From positions 1,518,884 through 1,582,883 of the forward strand of contig MOYA01000001.1 in NCBI GenBank assembly GCA_001899315.1: DNA of 64,000 bases, given 5' to 3'. A program made the position numbers and the translations under genes. Shown here in pieces: positions 1 through 8,246 of this stretch (within the stretch, counting starts at the first letter, position 1; every line of letters starts with the position of its first letter). The notes below the pieces were generated by a model. It ran no database searches, was not told the origin of the DNA, and saw only the letters and a list, made by a program, of their open reading frames with translations. Source of the stretch: Candidatus Obscuribacter phosphatis. Lineage in GTDB: Bacteria; Cyanobacteriota; Vampirovibrionia; Obscuribacterales; Obscuribacteraceae.

Positions 1-1199
1 TTGATGAGTTGCCCGGCGAAATTCAAGCCTATCAGGATGTGGCGATCTATCCTAAAGTGCCTGGCTTTATCGAATGGATAGGAGTAGACCGGGGTTCTAT
101 AGTCAAGAAAGGTCAGATTATGTGCCGTCTGACTGCACCAGAGCTAAAGGCCCAACAAGACGAATATCTTTCAAAATCGAGATCGATGCAGAACGCCCTC
201 TTTGAGGCACAATCACGACTATCGGCGGCAAAGGCGGCCCTACTGGAAGCCAAAGCTCAGTTGGCAGGCGATAACGATACATACAAGCGAACCAAAGAAG
301 CCTCGCTGACGCCGGGTGTCATTGCTCCCAATGATGTCATCGTGCTTGAAGAGAAAGTGCAAGCGGACAAAGAAAGGGTGAAAGCCTGGGAAGAGAATGT
401 ACAATCTGCAATGAATGCCGTTAAAGTGACTACAGAAAGCCTGGCAGCCTCAAAAGAAGCAAGCGAGAATTACAAAGATATTGCCGACTATCTGATTATA
501 AAGGCGCCCTTTGACGGCTATGTCACTGAAAGGAATATGCATGTGGGCAGCTTTGTCGGACCTCTGGGTAAAGGTGCTTATCCACCAATTATTAGAGTGC
601 AAGAGCTAGGTCTTTTGAGGATCATTACCCCGGTGCCGGAGGCAAATGTAGCTGGTGTAGTGCCTGGAGCTCCGGTGGAATTTACAGTCTCCACTCATCC
701 TGGTGCCAAGTTTGTAGGCACAGTCGCAAGACTAGGAAATTCTCTCGAACAAAAAACCAGAACTATGCCGGTGGAGCTAAACTATCTCAACCCGCAGTGG
801 AAGATACTGCCCGGCATGTTTTGCCGCGTTCTGTGGCCCACCAGAAGAGAAAAACCATCACTATTTGTTCCGCCCCAATCAGTCGAGACCAAATCAACCC
901 TTTCGACATTTGTCTGCAAAATAGAAAACGGCTTGACCAACTGGATACCAGTAGAGAGGGGCGAAATGATGAATGGACTAACTGAGATTTTCGGAGACCT
1001 CAAAGAAGGTGACCTAGTTGCCAAAGACTGCACCGATGCCTTGAAGCCAAACACCAAAGTGGAAACTATCTTGTCCGAGCCAAGCGAGTTGGAACCAAGA
1101 AAAGTTTACGAAACTCATGGCACCATTTATCACACGCCTGATGCCGAAAGGCTGGAATTGCAAAAAACAAAAACTTCGCCGATAGTCGAGCAACAATAA
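1..1199 (+). CDS. RND/HlyD-type periplasmic adaptor subunit (5' end outside window)
   Basis: Periplasmic adaptor (membrane fusion protein) that would link an inner-membrane pump to an outer-membrane channel. The frame is already open at base 3, before the first possible start (TTG at 9). The visible N-terminus reads directly into a family-typical segment (GEIQAYQDVAIYPKVPGFIE), so the true start and signal or lipid anchor lie to the left. Domains in order: first half of the lipoyl/barrel-sandwich domain (VDRGSIVKKGQ), a long alpha-helical hairpin at about residues 45-160, the second lipoyl half (IKAPFDGYVTERNMHVG), then beta-barrel and membrane-proximal domains. The pump partner is not in the window and may lie upstream. 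The C-terminal 50 residues are polar and look like a tail. Family is clear; substrate is unknown. Confidence 0.88.
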   Translation, partial: DELPGEIQAYQDVAIYPKVPGFIEWIGVDRGSIVKKGQIMCRLTAPELKAQQDEYLSKSRSMQNALFEAQSRLSAAKAALLEAKAQLAGDNDTYKRTKEASLTPGVIAPNDVIVLEEKVQADKERVKAWEENVQSAMNAVKVTTESLAASKEASENYKDIADYLIIKAPFDGYVTERNMHVGSFVGPLGKGAYPPIIRVQELGLLRIITPVPEANVAGVVPGAPVEFTVSTHPGAKFVGTVARLGNSLEQKTRTMPVELNYLNPQWKILPGMFCRVLWPTRREKPSLFVPPQSVETKSTLSTFVCKIENGLTNWIPVERGEMMNGLTEIFGDLKEGDLVAKDCTDALKPNTKVETILSEPSELEPRKVYETHGTIYHTPDAERLELQKTKTSPIVEQQ

Positions 1200-1240
1200 T
1201 TGAGCAACAAGAGTCGAGCATCAAAAAAAGTTCGCCAAAA

Positions 1241-2947
1241 CTAGTGGCTTACCTGTTTCTTCCATGCCTCTAGCAAATCTTTGTCAAGAAACTTGCCCAA
1301 AAGACCACCGTCTTCAAGATATTGAAGGAAGGAAGCAACATCTGGCACTTTCTTTACCTCATGCCTATAAGTATGCAAGATAAAGACATCAGGAAATCGG
1401 TATGTTTCAACCGTGAAACCCTTGGAAATATCTTGAATTTTCTCTTTAGACAAAGCCAGTCGATCGCATACGACACCGCCTTTGACATCTCTCGAATTAA
1501 GCATCATCTGACACATCATGCCAAAATCCCAAACCCCATCATAAATTGGCGCCCAATTAACATAACGCGGACAGCCCACCAGAAAGATAGATGACTGCTT
1601 ACTAAAACTAGCTTTGTTCTGCAATAAGGTCTCGATGACAGTGCGCTGCAGCAGCCAAGAGACTTGCCATTGCTTAGCCGTGACAAGGTCGGCCAGGCAA
1701 TAAAAACTCGTCAAAATGAACAAGAAGCCAGCTGGCAAAACAGTAGATAGTTTTGCCAGTAATGAATTACCTCGCTTGAGAAAGACTTCTCTCAAAATGA
1801 CTGTCAAATAACAAACCAAACCCGAGAGCACCAAGGAACCGCCAAGTCCGCCACCGGTATTGACCCGATTGAAGATGCTTTCGATGAGCGGGTGATACTC
1901 CTTATTAAGCCCGAAGATAGAATAAGAACAGAGTATTGCTATTAAACCAACCAAGATAGCTCTCAAATAAGTCTTTTTTGCTTGAACAAATGACTCGGCT
2001 TGGGTTTCATCGCGCAACACCAGAAAGCTCAATGCCGCAAAAATTAGACCCAATCCCATCATAGGCAGAAGAGTACTTAGGCTGGAGAGATAACCTTCAA
2101 GCCAAATTCGCTGACCAATTTCGCTAAAGAGTTTGGGTCCGAGCTGAATATTGAGGCCGTCTACCAAGGTGGAGGCTATCTCGGCAATGTCAAAAACCGG
2201 CACATGCACCAAAGGTTGGACGAACATCGGAATGAATATCTTCTGATAGACAACAAAGGCAAGCACAGGCAAGGCAAAGAAAAAACCAGCGAGAAAAAAC
2301 GACTTAAATCTCGCACCTATGTTTGGTGCTGACTTGGCAAGAATGAGAGCGTTGAAAGCAGCAAAAGGCAAAAAAAGTTCATAGTTAAAAATGCCTGCTG
2401 TAAAACTTAGCCATGAGAGAAAGACAAGCAGACGACTGCGCCTTTTGACTGATGTAGAAAGATCGGCTAACCAGAGACTAAAGGTAGAAAAGAAGAGCGA
2501 TAGCGAGACCGAATTGCACATTACCCAATAATGGGTAGTGTCGTGGCGGGGATCCAACAATGCCAGACTGGCGGCAATGAAGGCTAAGCCCCTAATCCCG
2601 AAGAGTCTGACCAGCAAGAGATAAAAGAAGAAAATAGCCAGCACTTCAAAAAACGCATAAGTAAAGTGGTAGCCAAAAGGTTCAACGCCGAAACAAGCCT
2701 GCATGAGAGGAAACTGCAAGGCTTCGACAGGTCGCATGGCCACTCTGCCGTCAATAAAGAAATAATAGGCAATTTTGGCAAATATATCCTGCGGCGCAAA
2801 ATGCAAGTAACCGAGCATTGTCCAGTCATCTAAATAGAAACCGGTATTGCGGAAAGTTCTGCCAAAAACAGCCAGCTCAAGAAAGGCAAGCCAAGCAAAC
2901 ATCAGTACAGCATGGCTATTCTTTAGTTTCTTGAGAAAAGCAGACAT
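1241..2947 (-). CDS. GT-C-like polytopic membrane protein
   Basis: Hydrophobic protein of 568 residues with about 10-12 predicted membrane helices. An acidic pair in the first external loop (YLDDW near residue 40) is followed by an RPVEAL segment and a DPRHDTTHYW loop. This layout is seen in GT-C superfamily glycosyltransferases of the PMT/ArnT type, which transfer sugars from polyprenyl carriers outside the membrane. No individual family is recognisable, so donor and acceptor are unknown. The last 110 residues are soluble. The gene starts 15 bases after the murF stop, as the last gene of a three-gene minus-strand run. A second protein with the same general layout lies at 44488-46938. Confidence 0.6.
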   Translation of the reverse strand: MSAFLKKLKNSHAVLMFAWLAFLELAVFGRTFRNTGFYLDDWTMLGYLHFAPQDIFAKIAYYFFIDGRVAMRPVEALQFPLMQACFGVEPFGYHFTYAFFEVLAIFFFYLLLVRLFGIRGLAFIAASLALLDPRHDTTHYWVMCNSVSLSLFFSTFSLWLADLSTSVKRRSRLLVFLSWLSFTAGIFNYELFLPFAAFNALILAKSAPNIGARFKSFFLAGFFFALPVLAFVVYQKIFIPMFVQPLVHVPVFDIAEIASTLVDGLNIQLGPKLFSEIGQRIWLEGYLSSLSTLLPMMGLGLIFAALSFLVLRDETQAESFVQAKKTYLRAILVGLIAILCSYSIFGLNKEYHPLIESIFNRVNTGGGLGGSLVLSGLVCYLTVILREVFLKRGNSLLAKLSTVLPAGFLFILTSFYCLADLVTAKQWQVSWLLQRTVIETLLQNKASFSKQSSIFLVGCPRYVNWAPIYDGVWDFGMMCQMMLNSRDVKGGVVCDRLALSKEKIQDISKGFTVETYRFPDVFILHTYRHEVKKVPDVASFLQYLEDGGLLGKFLDKDLLEAWKKQVSH

Positions 2948-2962
2948 CTTAAGCGAAAGCCG

Positions 2963-4402
2963 TCAAGAACCGTCGCCGACAACGGTTTTCTCTGCAGAGA
3001 AAGATCCAGTCTCATTTAGCTTCAAAACCAACTCATCAAGATTTGTACTGTGTGATCCCTTAATCATCACACAATCCCCGGGAGCAAGCAGCGATCTCAG
3101 GCGATCAAAAGCCTCTGCTTTATCAGCACAGGCGAAAATCTTAAAGCTAGAGCCATTAGCACCTTTGGCAATGAGAGAAGCCTCAGCACCAACGGTAAAT
3201 AGAAAGTCGACTGCTTTATCTCTAAGCCACTGCCCAAGCTCGAGGTGCAGTGGATCGGTATAGTCACCCAGCTCTGCCATTTTAGCTAGCACGACAAACT
3301 TGCGCTTATTTTGGAAATTACTAGAGGTAAGAATTGCATCAACGGCACAGCGCACTGAATCGGGATTGGCGTTATAGGACTCATCCACGATGGTCAGTCC
3401 GTTCGCAGCCTCTATAATATTGCCGCGACCTTCGACTGTGCTCCAACAAGCCAATCCTTCTTTGATTTGGGCAACTGACAAACCAGCCAGAATGCCAGCC
3501 TTGACGGCACACCAAGCATCGCGCACCAAGTAAGAGCCATGCGCCTTCACAAAAAATCGCTCGCTATGATCATTGATCTTAAGTGAAAACTCGGTGCCTG
3601 AAGAAGTAACAGCAGTGATCTCGACCTTGTCAGAGTCGAAATCATAAACCCTGCCAGAAAAGACTTCTGTGCAGGCGTTTCTCACCAAATCGGACAACTC
3701 TCCGCAAATGGCAATGCCGCCGCGCTTCTCCAGGTTGGCATACAATTCGCATTTTGCCCGGGCAATATTTTCTTTACTGCCCAATAACTCAATATGGGTG
3801 GTACCGACACCGGTGATGATACCGAGATCAGGCTCGCCGACTCTAGCCAACTCATCTATTTGACCGAGCCCTCGCATGCCCATTTCAAGAATTAAATAAG
3901 ATGTCTCTTCGGGCATTGAAAGAATTGTTAGGGGCACTCCAATTTCATTATTCTGATTAGCCAGTGACTTATGCACGCCTTTGCCAGAAGCCGAGAAGAC
4001 ACAACCGACCATCTCTTTGGTAGTGGTCTTGCCCGATGATCCTGTTATCCCAATCACAAATGGTTTATGCCTACGACGGGCATGCAAGGCAATAGCTTGA
4101 TAGAACTGCAATGTATCAGGCACTGCCAGTAGTGCTAGCGCTGTTGAGCCAATCTCTTGTCTGACAGCCTCGATTTGACTTTTCTCTACTATGGCAAGAG
4201 AAGCGCCTCTTTTGGCGGCTTCCATGACGAAACGATGCCCATCAAAGCGCTCTCCCTTGAGAGCCAGATAAAAATCTTGGGCTTCGACCTTGCGAGTATC
4301 AGTAACCACAGGCGCCAAGAAACCAGGCGCACTGGCACCACCAGTGAGGACAAGCTCAGTTTCGGCTAATCCGCTAAGCTCGGTAACGGAAAACTTCAGC
4401 AC
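2963..4402 (-). CDS. murF: UDP-N-acetylmuramoyl-tripeptide--D-alanyl-D-alanine ligase
   Basis: MurF adds D-Ala-D-Ala to UDP-MurNAc-tripeptide, the last cytoplasmic step of peptidoglycan precursor synthesis. The 479-residue length is normal. An N-terminal substrate-binding domain carries DTRKV at 35-39. The ATP-binding P-loop is GITGSSGKTTTKE around residues 118-130. LEMGMRG and the DESYNANPDS motif near residue 340 are typical of MurF, and a C-terminal Mur ligase domain follows. The GTG start directly abuts the TAA stop of the upstream gene (TAAGTG), so translation is probably coupled. No other mur genes are nearby. Confidence 0.95.
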   Translation of the reverse strand: MLKFSVTELSGLAETELVLTGGASAPGFLAPVVTDTRKVEAQDFYLALKGERFDGHRFVMEAAKRGASLAIVEKSQIEAVRQEIGSTALALLAVPDTLQFYQAIALHARRRHKPFVIGITGSSGKTTTKEMVGCVFSASGKGVHKSLANQNNEIGVPLTILSMPEETSYLILEMGMRGLGQIDELARVGEPDLGIITGVGTTHIELLGSKENIARAKCELYANLEKRGGIAICGELSDLVRNACTEVFSGRVYDFDSDKVEITAVTSSGTEFSLKINDHSERFFVKAHGSYLVRDAWCAVKAGILAGLSVAQIKEGLACWSTVEGRGNIIEAANGLTIVDESYNANPDSVRCAVDAILTSSNFQNKRKFVVLAKMAELGDYTDPLHLELGQWLRDKAVDFLFTVGAEASLIAKGANGSSFKIFACADKAEAFDRLRSLLAPGDCVMIKGSHSTNLDELVLKLNETGSFSAEKTVVGDGS

Positions 4403-5701
4403 TTAATCCTTCTTGGTCACTTTAGACCACAAATTACCAAGCCAACCACTCTTCTTATCACCGCTTACTTCTTCCTGACTAGGCGTCTTTACTTGCGCTG
4501 TGTCAGATGGAAGTTCCTTGAGAACTTCATGAAACTCTTGTCCGGTCTTGATGCACATTTTCATCGCCAAGACGCACTGCGAATTATTGATTATTCCGTC
4601 TACTACCAAACCTTGACCTTGATAGGCGGCTTGGATCAAACGCTTCTCCACCATTTCTTTGGTGAGAATGACCTCGGCGATAGAAACGTTCAGCTGCCGT
4701 CCCAACGACTGAGCTCTATTGAAGTTTTCACCGGTAAGAGCGCCCGACTGTAGAAGTAATTCCAGCACGCCGGTTACTTTCTCGATCTCGTCTTTACGTG
4801 AGGCTCTTTCTTCGATGATTACATCAATGCCAACTTTGCGGCTATTTGCCTGTCTAAGGATATCGGCGGCCTGCAGACCGCTTATTTGTCCGCTCGAAAC
4901 CATCTCTTGCAGGCGCAGACTTTCATCAACCACTCCAGGAGCGATCATGCCAGATTGCACTAGGACTTCGCCTATCTTCTGATTCTCATTCAAGCCGATT
5001 TCAATGGCTGAAATCTTGTCGCCTTCAGTAACCAAACCAGCCTGGGTAAGCAAATCTCCAAGTTTGACTGACTCTTTCTGCCCTTGCCGATAGGCACCGG
5101 CATCGACAAGAGATTGCTCTAGGGACTGCTGCTTTCGAGCGGCACTCTTAAGACCGTTAATTGCCTGCTCTTCTGTGATTTTGCCGTCTCTCATCAAGAC
5201 CTGGGCAGTAAGAGCCGACTGCAAAAGATTGGAGGATATGGCTCGATTGAGAACCAAGCAACGTCCAAGGGGAAGATTATTCTCCTGCGACTGCCAGAGC
5301 GCCTGCTCTAAAACTGATTTGTCAATCAATCCAGATTGCACAAGCAGACTGCCTAGTTCACCAAAAGTACCAGACTGCTCTTCCATATCGGCGGGAGGAG
5401 TCCAGCCCAGTCTGCGAAAAGCCTCATCAAGAGGAATCTTGCCCTTGACCGAAACGTTTATTACTTTCACGCCGAAATCAGCGGATATGACGCTATTGCG
5501 GATGAGACCCTGAACGTAAAGAGCAGTCTCAACATCACTCTCAGAGAGCTCACCTATGGTCATAAGCACGCGGCCAACTGGTGTCTGAGAGTTCTTTGAT
5601 ATCTTCAGAGCTTCAAGCAATACTTCCTGTCTGATGACGTTAGCCGCCACCAGCAGCTCGCCAATACGCTTAGGGGGTACGCGTCTACCAGATATTTCCA
5701 T
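4403..5701 (-). CDS. Protein of four MshEN/T2SSE-N-like repeats, no ATPase domain
   Basis: A 432-residue protein built from four tandem units at about residues 12-82, 115-188, 212-288 and 309-385. Each unit has two half-motifs of the form LGELLVQSGLI...L..AL..Q and LGRVLV..G.I...L..AL..Q. These resemble the N-terminal MshEN (GspE-II) domain of type II secretion/type IV pilus ATPases, which in some proteins binds cyclic di-GMP. No Walker motif follows, so this is not a secretion ATPase. The C-terminus (SGWLGNLWSKVTKKD) is amphipathic with two Trp and could touch membrane. There is no signal peptide. It is first gene of the run ending with murF and the GT-C-like gene. Repeat identity is seen in the sequence; ligand binding is inference. 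Confidence 0.7.
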   Translation of the reverse strand: MEISGRRVPPKRIGELLVAANVIRQEVLLEALKISKNSQTPVGRVLMTIGELSESDVETALYVQGLIRNSVISADFGVKVINVSVKGKIPLDEAFRRLGWTPPADMEEQSGTFGELGSLLVQSGLIDKSVLEQALWQSQENNLPLGRCLVLNRAISSNLLQSALTAQVLMRDGKITEEQAINGLKSAARKQQSLEQSLVDAGAYRQGQKESVKLGDLLTQAGLVTEGDKISAIEIGLNENQKIGEVLVQSGMIAPGVVDESLRLQEMVSSGQISGLQAADILRQANSRKVGIDVIIEERASRKDEIEKVTGVLELLLQSGALTGENFNRAQSLGRQLNVSIAEVILTKEMVEKRLIQAAYQGQGLVVDGIINNSQCVLAMKMCIKTGQEFHEVLKELPSDTAQVKTPSQEEVSGDKKSGWLGNLWSKVTKKD

Positions 5702-5813
5702 AGTTAGTAGTCTAGCAAAATTGAGGGGTTTTGAACTCGAATAAGAGCCACTATTGCGGATCGAACATGACAGCAGAGCAGATTAACCGTAGTTCATGAT
5801 GACAAAGAAAAGA

Positions 5814-5849
5814 AGCAGACACCAACTCGTTACCGAGTTGATGCCTGCT
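5814..5849 (-). terminator. Strong intrinsic terminator of the four-paralogue cluster
   Basis: A 16-bp stem with two G-T wobble pairs and a 4-base loop lies about 40 bases downstream of the last paralogue on the minus strand. It is followed on that strand by TTCTTTTCTTTG. Confidence 0.85.
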
Positions 5850-5887
5850 ATTTAGCCAAGTTTTCTAAGTTTCTAGGTATCTAGCAA

Positions 5888-6337
5888 TTAGTAGTTGTCG
5901 TCGTAAGGAACAACAAAACCTTTGCCCTGGAAAATCATGCTATGGCTGCCGCTGTGGGGGCTAGGATAGCCGATGAAGCCATGCTTCATGCCATAACCTG
6001 CACCGTGCAGCAAGCCATAGGTGCTGCCGCCGAGCAGTCCGATAGGACCACCAGTCACAGCTCCAGCTACCATCTCGTAGACACCATCTTCTTTGCCGAG
6101 GTTGCGAGCAACCATCTTGGTTCCACCGATAGCACCTTTGATGCCATCTTGGAAGGCAGCAGTGGGAACGTCCCAAGCAGTAGTCACGGCAGCCGAGACC
6201 ACGCGGCAGGGGAAGTACCACATTTCGTAGATCACGCGAGCGGATTCAGGACGCTCGGGGTACGCCATACTGGGCGCATTAAGACCGACTAGCAGTCCGG
6301 CAGCAGCCAGCAATGACGACAGAAATTTCTTTTGCAT
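5888..6337 (-). CDS. Small secreted glycine-rich paralogue 4
   Basis: A 149-residue exported protein of no family I recognise. The signal peptide is MQKKFLSSLLAAAGLLVGL with likely cleavage after APSMA. The mature part has aromatic/Pro motif YFPCRV, then DGIKGAI, VARNLGKEDGVY, and a glycine-zipper stretch (GGPIGLLGG...YG...G.GMKHG). I chose the ATG at 6337 over the ATG at 6349 because GGTGA lies 5 bases before it. It is the last member of a four-gene tandem array and is closest to the first member (7376-7765), sharing KGAI, LG.EDG.Y and GGP.G..GG. Its C-terminus diverges (GKGFVVPYDDNY) and lacks the GWEKPFS-like ending of the other three. Function unknown; possible membrane-associated or assembling protein. 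Confidence 0.8.
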   Translation of the reverse strand: MQKKFLSSLLAAAGLLVGLNAPSMAYPERPESARVIYEMWYFPCRVVSAAVTTAWDVPTAAFQDGIKGAIGGTKMVARNLGKEDGVYEMVAGAVTGGPIGLLGGSTYGLLHGAGYGMKHGFIGYPSPHSGSHSMIFQGKGFVVPYDDNY

Positions 6338-6377
6338 TATCCTCACCATCTTCCTAAAAGTGATTCGCTAAAATCGA

Positions 6378-6794
6378 TTATTTCTCTTCCATAGTCAGGA
6401 AGGACCAGCGGCTGAAGGGTTTTTCCCAGCCTTTCTTCCAGCCGTGGAAGAAGCCGCGATAAACACCATGAGCGCTACCCAACACCAGACCGGTGGAACC
6501 ACCAATCGGAACAGCAGCCATGCGCTGACCCCAACCCTTTTCGTCGCCGAACTTTTCGGCTACGTGGTTGGTGCCTTTGAGGAACCAATGGTAACCATCA
6601 TCGATCGGACCGCTGACAGCACCGGTGAAAAGAGCACCACTGACAGCACCGACGGTACGAACCGGAGCTTGCAGCACCCAGTTGACCGGTTTGGCTTCGT
6701 AGTCGATAGCTTGAGCTTCCGGAGCTACTGCCGGAAGATAAGCAGCGGCCACGAGAGCCGAAAGAATTAGCTTACCTAGAACTTTTTTAGTCAT
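6378..6794 (-). CDS. Small secreted glycine-rich paralogue 3
   Basis: A 138-residue exported protein. The signal peptide MTKKVLGKLILSALVAAAYL ends near EAQA. The mature protein has the shared cluster motifs: a Pro-Val-Arg segment (APVRTVG), VAEKFGDEKGWGQ, then a glycine-spaced helix pair (IGGSTGLVLGSAHGVYRGFFHG) and the conserved ending GWEKPFSRWSF. The ATG at 6794 is preferred over the GTG at 6803 because GGTGGG precedes it. It is closest to paralogue 2, with VAEKFGDEKG.GQ, GWEKPFS and the terminal EEK in common. It lies 40 bases upstream of paralogue 4. Function unknown. Confidence 0.82.
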   Translation of the reverse strand: MTKKVLGKLILSALVAAAYLPAVAPEAQAIDYEAKPVNWVLQAPVRTVGAVSGALFTGAVSGPIDDGYHWFLKGTNHVAEKFGDEKGWGQRMAAVPIGGSTGLVLGSAHGVYRGFFHGWKKGWEKPFSRWSFLTMEEK

Positions 6795-6833
6795 TTTTCC
6801 CACCGTTTCTAATTTCTAAGACTAAGTTGGGGG

Positions 6834-6863
6834 TGCCCGGCATCACTTGGCATATGCCGGGCA
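6834..6863 (-). other. Intercistronic hairpin between paralogues 2 and 3
   Basis: A perfect 10-bp inverted repeat (TGCCCGGCAT / ATGCCGGGCA) with a 10-base loop sits in the 81-base gap. It has no T-run after it on the minus strand, so it looks more like an mRNA-processing or stability element than a full terminator. Confidence 0.65.
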
Positions 6864-6875
6864 ACTCTTCCTTAA

Positions 6876-7256
6876 TTACTTCTCTTCAGTTACCAGATAA
6901 GATTCTGTGCTGAAGGGCTTTTCCCAGCCAGTGACGAAGCCGTGACGGGCTCCGGTGATGGCACCGTAGGGCATACCCCATACGAAACCAGTCGGAACGC
7001 CGATTACGAAGGCGGCCAAATTCTGACCTAGACCTTTTTCATCACCGAATTTCTCAGCGAGGATACGCTGAGTTTTGTAGGGCATGCGCCAGAGAGAGTT
7101 CACGAGAACACCCTGAGGAGCGTCGAACACACCAGCGGTTACGGAACCGAAGAAGCTAGCAACGCTGCCGAGAGGGCCGTCGGCGGCCATCGAGGGCATT
7201 GCAGCTCCAAGGGTCAGCACCGAGGCTGTCACAAGAGCGAATACTTTGTTTTTCAT
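6876..7256 (-). CDS. Small secreted glycine-rich paralogue 2
   Basis: A 126-residue exported protein. The reading frame extends to 7331, but the ATG at 7256 has AAGGA in front of it and begins a clean signal peptide (MKNKVFALVTASVLTLGAAM, cleavage near PSMA), so I take that start. The mature part has LAEKFGDEKGLGQ, a glycine-rich segment (IGVPTGFVWGMPYGAITG) and the shared ending GWEKPFSTES. It is the second of four tandem paralogues, preceded by a hairpin in the 119-base gap. Function unknown. Confidence 0.82.
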   Translation of the reverse strand: MKNKVFALVTASVLTLGAAMPSMAADGPLGSVASFFGSVTAGVFDAPQGVLVNSLWRMPYKTQRILAEKFGDEKGLGQNLAAFVIGVPTGFVWGMPYGAITGARHGFVTGWEKPFSTESYLVTEEK

Positions 7257-7277
7257 TTCCTTACCACCTGGAGTAGG

Positions 7278-7302
7278 AGGATGGTTCTGAGAGAACCATC
7301 CT
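7278..7302 (-). other. Intercistronic hairpin between paralogues 1 and 2
   Basis: A perfect 11-bp inverted repeat (AGGATGGTTCT / AGAACCATCCT) with a 3-base loop lies in the leader of paralogue 2, about 20 bases before its start. No T-run follows on the minus strand. Confidence 0.7.
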
Positions 7303-7375
7303 CTCAATTCCCAACATTGTTTTAGAAGCACACCATTAGTATCTAATTTAAATACTCAGTTGACCAACGATGAAG

Positions 7376-7765
7376 TTAGTCTTCTTTGAAGGTGAAAGCT
7401 TCTTTGCTGAACGGCTTTTCGAAGCCGGTTTTCATACCGTGCCAGCCGCCGTCGAAGCAGCCATAAGCAGCTCCGCCAACGATACCGAAGGGTCCACCAA
7501 CAAGGGCACCAGTCCACTGTTGATACATACCATCTTCGTTACCGAGCTTGCCGGCTACCCACTTGGTGGACATGATGGCGCCTTTGGTACCATCTTTAAC
7601 CGCACCGAGGGGAACACCAACTACGGTGCCTACACCAGAACCAAGAACTCTGACAGGGAACAGGCAAACTGTTTTGAATGTGTCGTCATCGGCATACGAA
7701 GGAGCGACCATTGTGCCAACCAGAGCCGAGGCTAGTATGAAAGAGGACGCTAACTTTTTAAGCAT
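7376..7765 (-). CDS. Small secreted glycine-rich paralogue 1
   Basis: A 129-residue exported protein and first gene of the array. The ATG at 7765 is preferred over the ATG at 7777 because GGAG lies 6 bases before it. The signal peptide is MLKKLASSFILASALVGTMV with cleavage near PSYA. The mature part has FPVRVLGSGVGTVVG, DGTKGAI, VAGKLGNEDGMY, a glycine zipper (GGPFGIVGGAAYGCFDGG) and the ending GFEKPFSKEAF. It is closest to paralogue 4. A short inverted repeat 34 bases upstream may be its operator. Function unknown. Confidence 0.82.
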   Translation of the reverse strand: MLKKLASSFILASALVGTMVAPSYADDDTFKTVCLFPVRVLGSGVGTVVGVPLGAVKDGTKGAIMSTKWVAGKLGNEDGMYQQWTGALVGGPFGIVGGAAYGCFDGGWHGMKTGFEKPFSKEAFTFKED

Positions 7766-7798
7766 GCAAATCTCCATCTCTTAGCTTTCGTGTTTTGG

Positions 7799-7819
7799 AA
7801 ATCATTTTTCGAATGATTT
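7799..7819. promoter_or_regulatory. Inverted repeat upstream of the paralogue array
   Basis: Perfect 8-bp arms AAATCATT and AATGATTT separated by 5 bases, in the leader region of paralogue 1. Could be an operator or a leader hairpin. No clear sigma-70 promoter was identified near it. Confidence 0.4.
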
Positions 7820-8185
7820 GACCAGACCTGGACCAACTCGGCCCGAGACCAATCCCCATTTTACTCATTTTCTCCGAGAGGTCCATATTTAATGACTCGT
7901 ATTTTTGTAGCAGGCAGAGTGAAGAGCGGAACTGGTGTGCGTTTCGGGAATAATATCGGCTTGTAAAAAGTTTGTTGGATAGAATACACTTTCCAAGCGG
8001 TATATCGAATCATAAGCCTTATGCCCTTCTCTCAAATATAGAGCCAGTGGGGATCTTCAGACTTCAGAGCATACTGACAAGCTTGCCGCACCAAATACGG
8101 TTGCAAAGCAGTGGTTGTCAGGTGCATTTTTACCCCGGGAACATATTGCAGCCCATCCACGTCTGATTATATTTCGTTCAGAAAG
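7820..8185. other. Non-coding stretch upstream of the paralogue array
   Basis: No convincing gene. It holds an 11-base palindrome CTCGGCCCGAG at 7837-7847 and presumably the promoter of the array. A 24-codon plus-strand frame at 7892-7966 has only a distant AGAGG before it and was not accepted. Confidence 0.5.
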
Positions 8186-8220
8186 GGAATGAGGCACCAT
8201 TTTCAGTGGCACCTCATTCC
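8186..8220 (-). terminator. Probable terminator of the glycosyltransferase gene
   Basis: Hairpin with outer 9-bp stem GGAATGAGG / CCTCATTCC, two mismatches, 3 more pairs and a 7-base loop, 26 bases after the stop. The T-run after it on the minus strand is weak (TTTC). Confidence 0.55.
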
Positions 8221-8246
8221 AAATCTATAAAGCTACCTAGTTATCT

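Noticed and set aside
9-1199. A complete adaptor gene starting at TTG 9
   Set aside because: The frame is already open at base 3 and the first residues lie inside a conserved segment; the gene is cut by the window edge.
7892-7966. 24-codon ORF upstream of the paralogue array
   Set aside because: Only a poorly spaced AGAGG precedes it and the peptide has no recognisable character.
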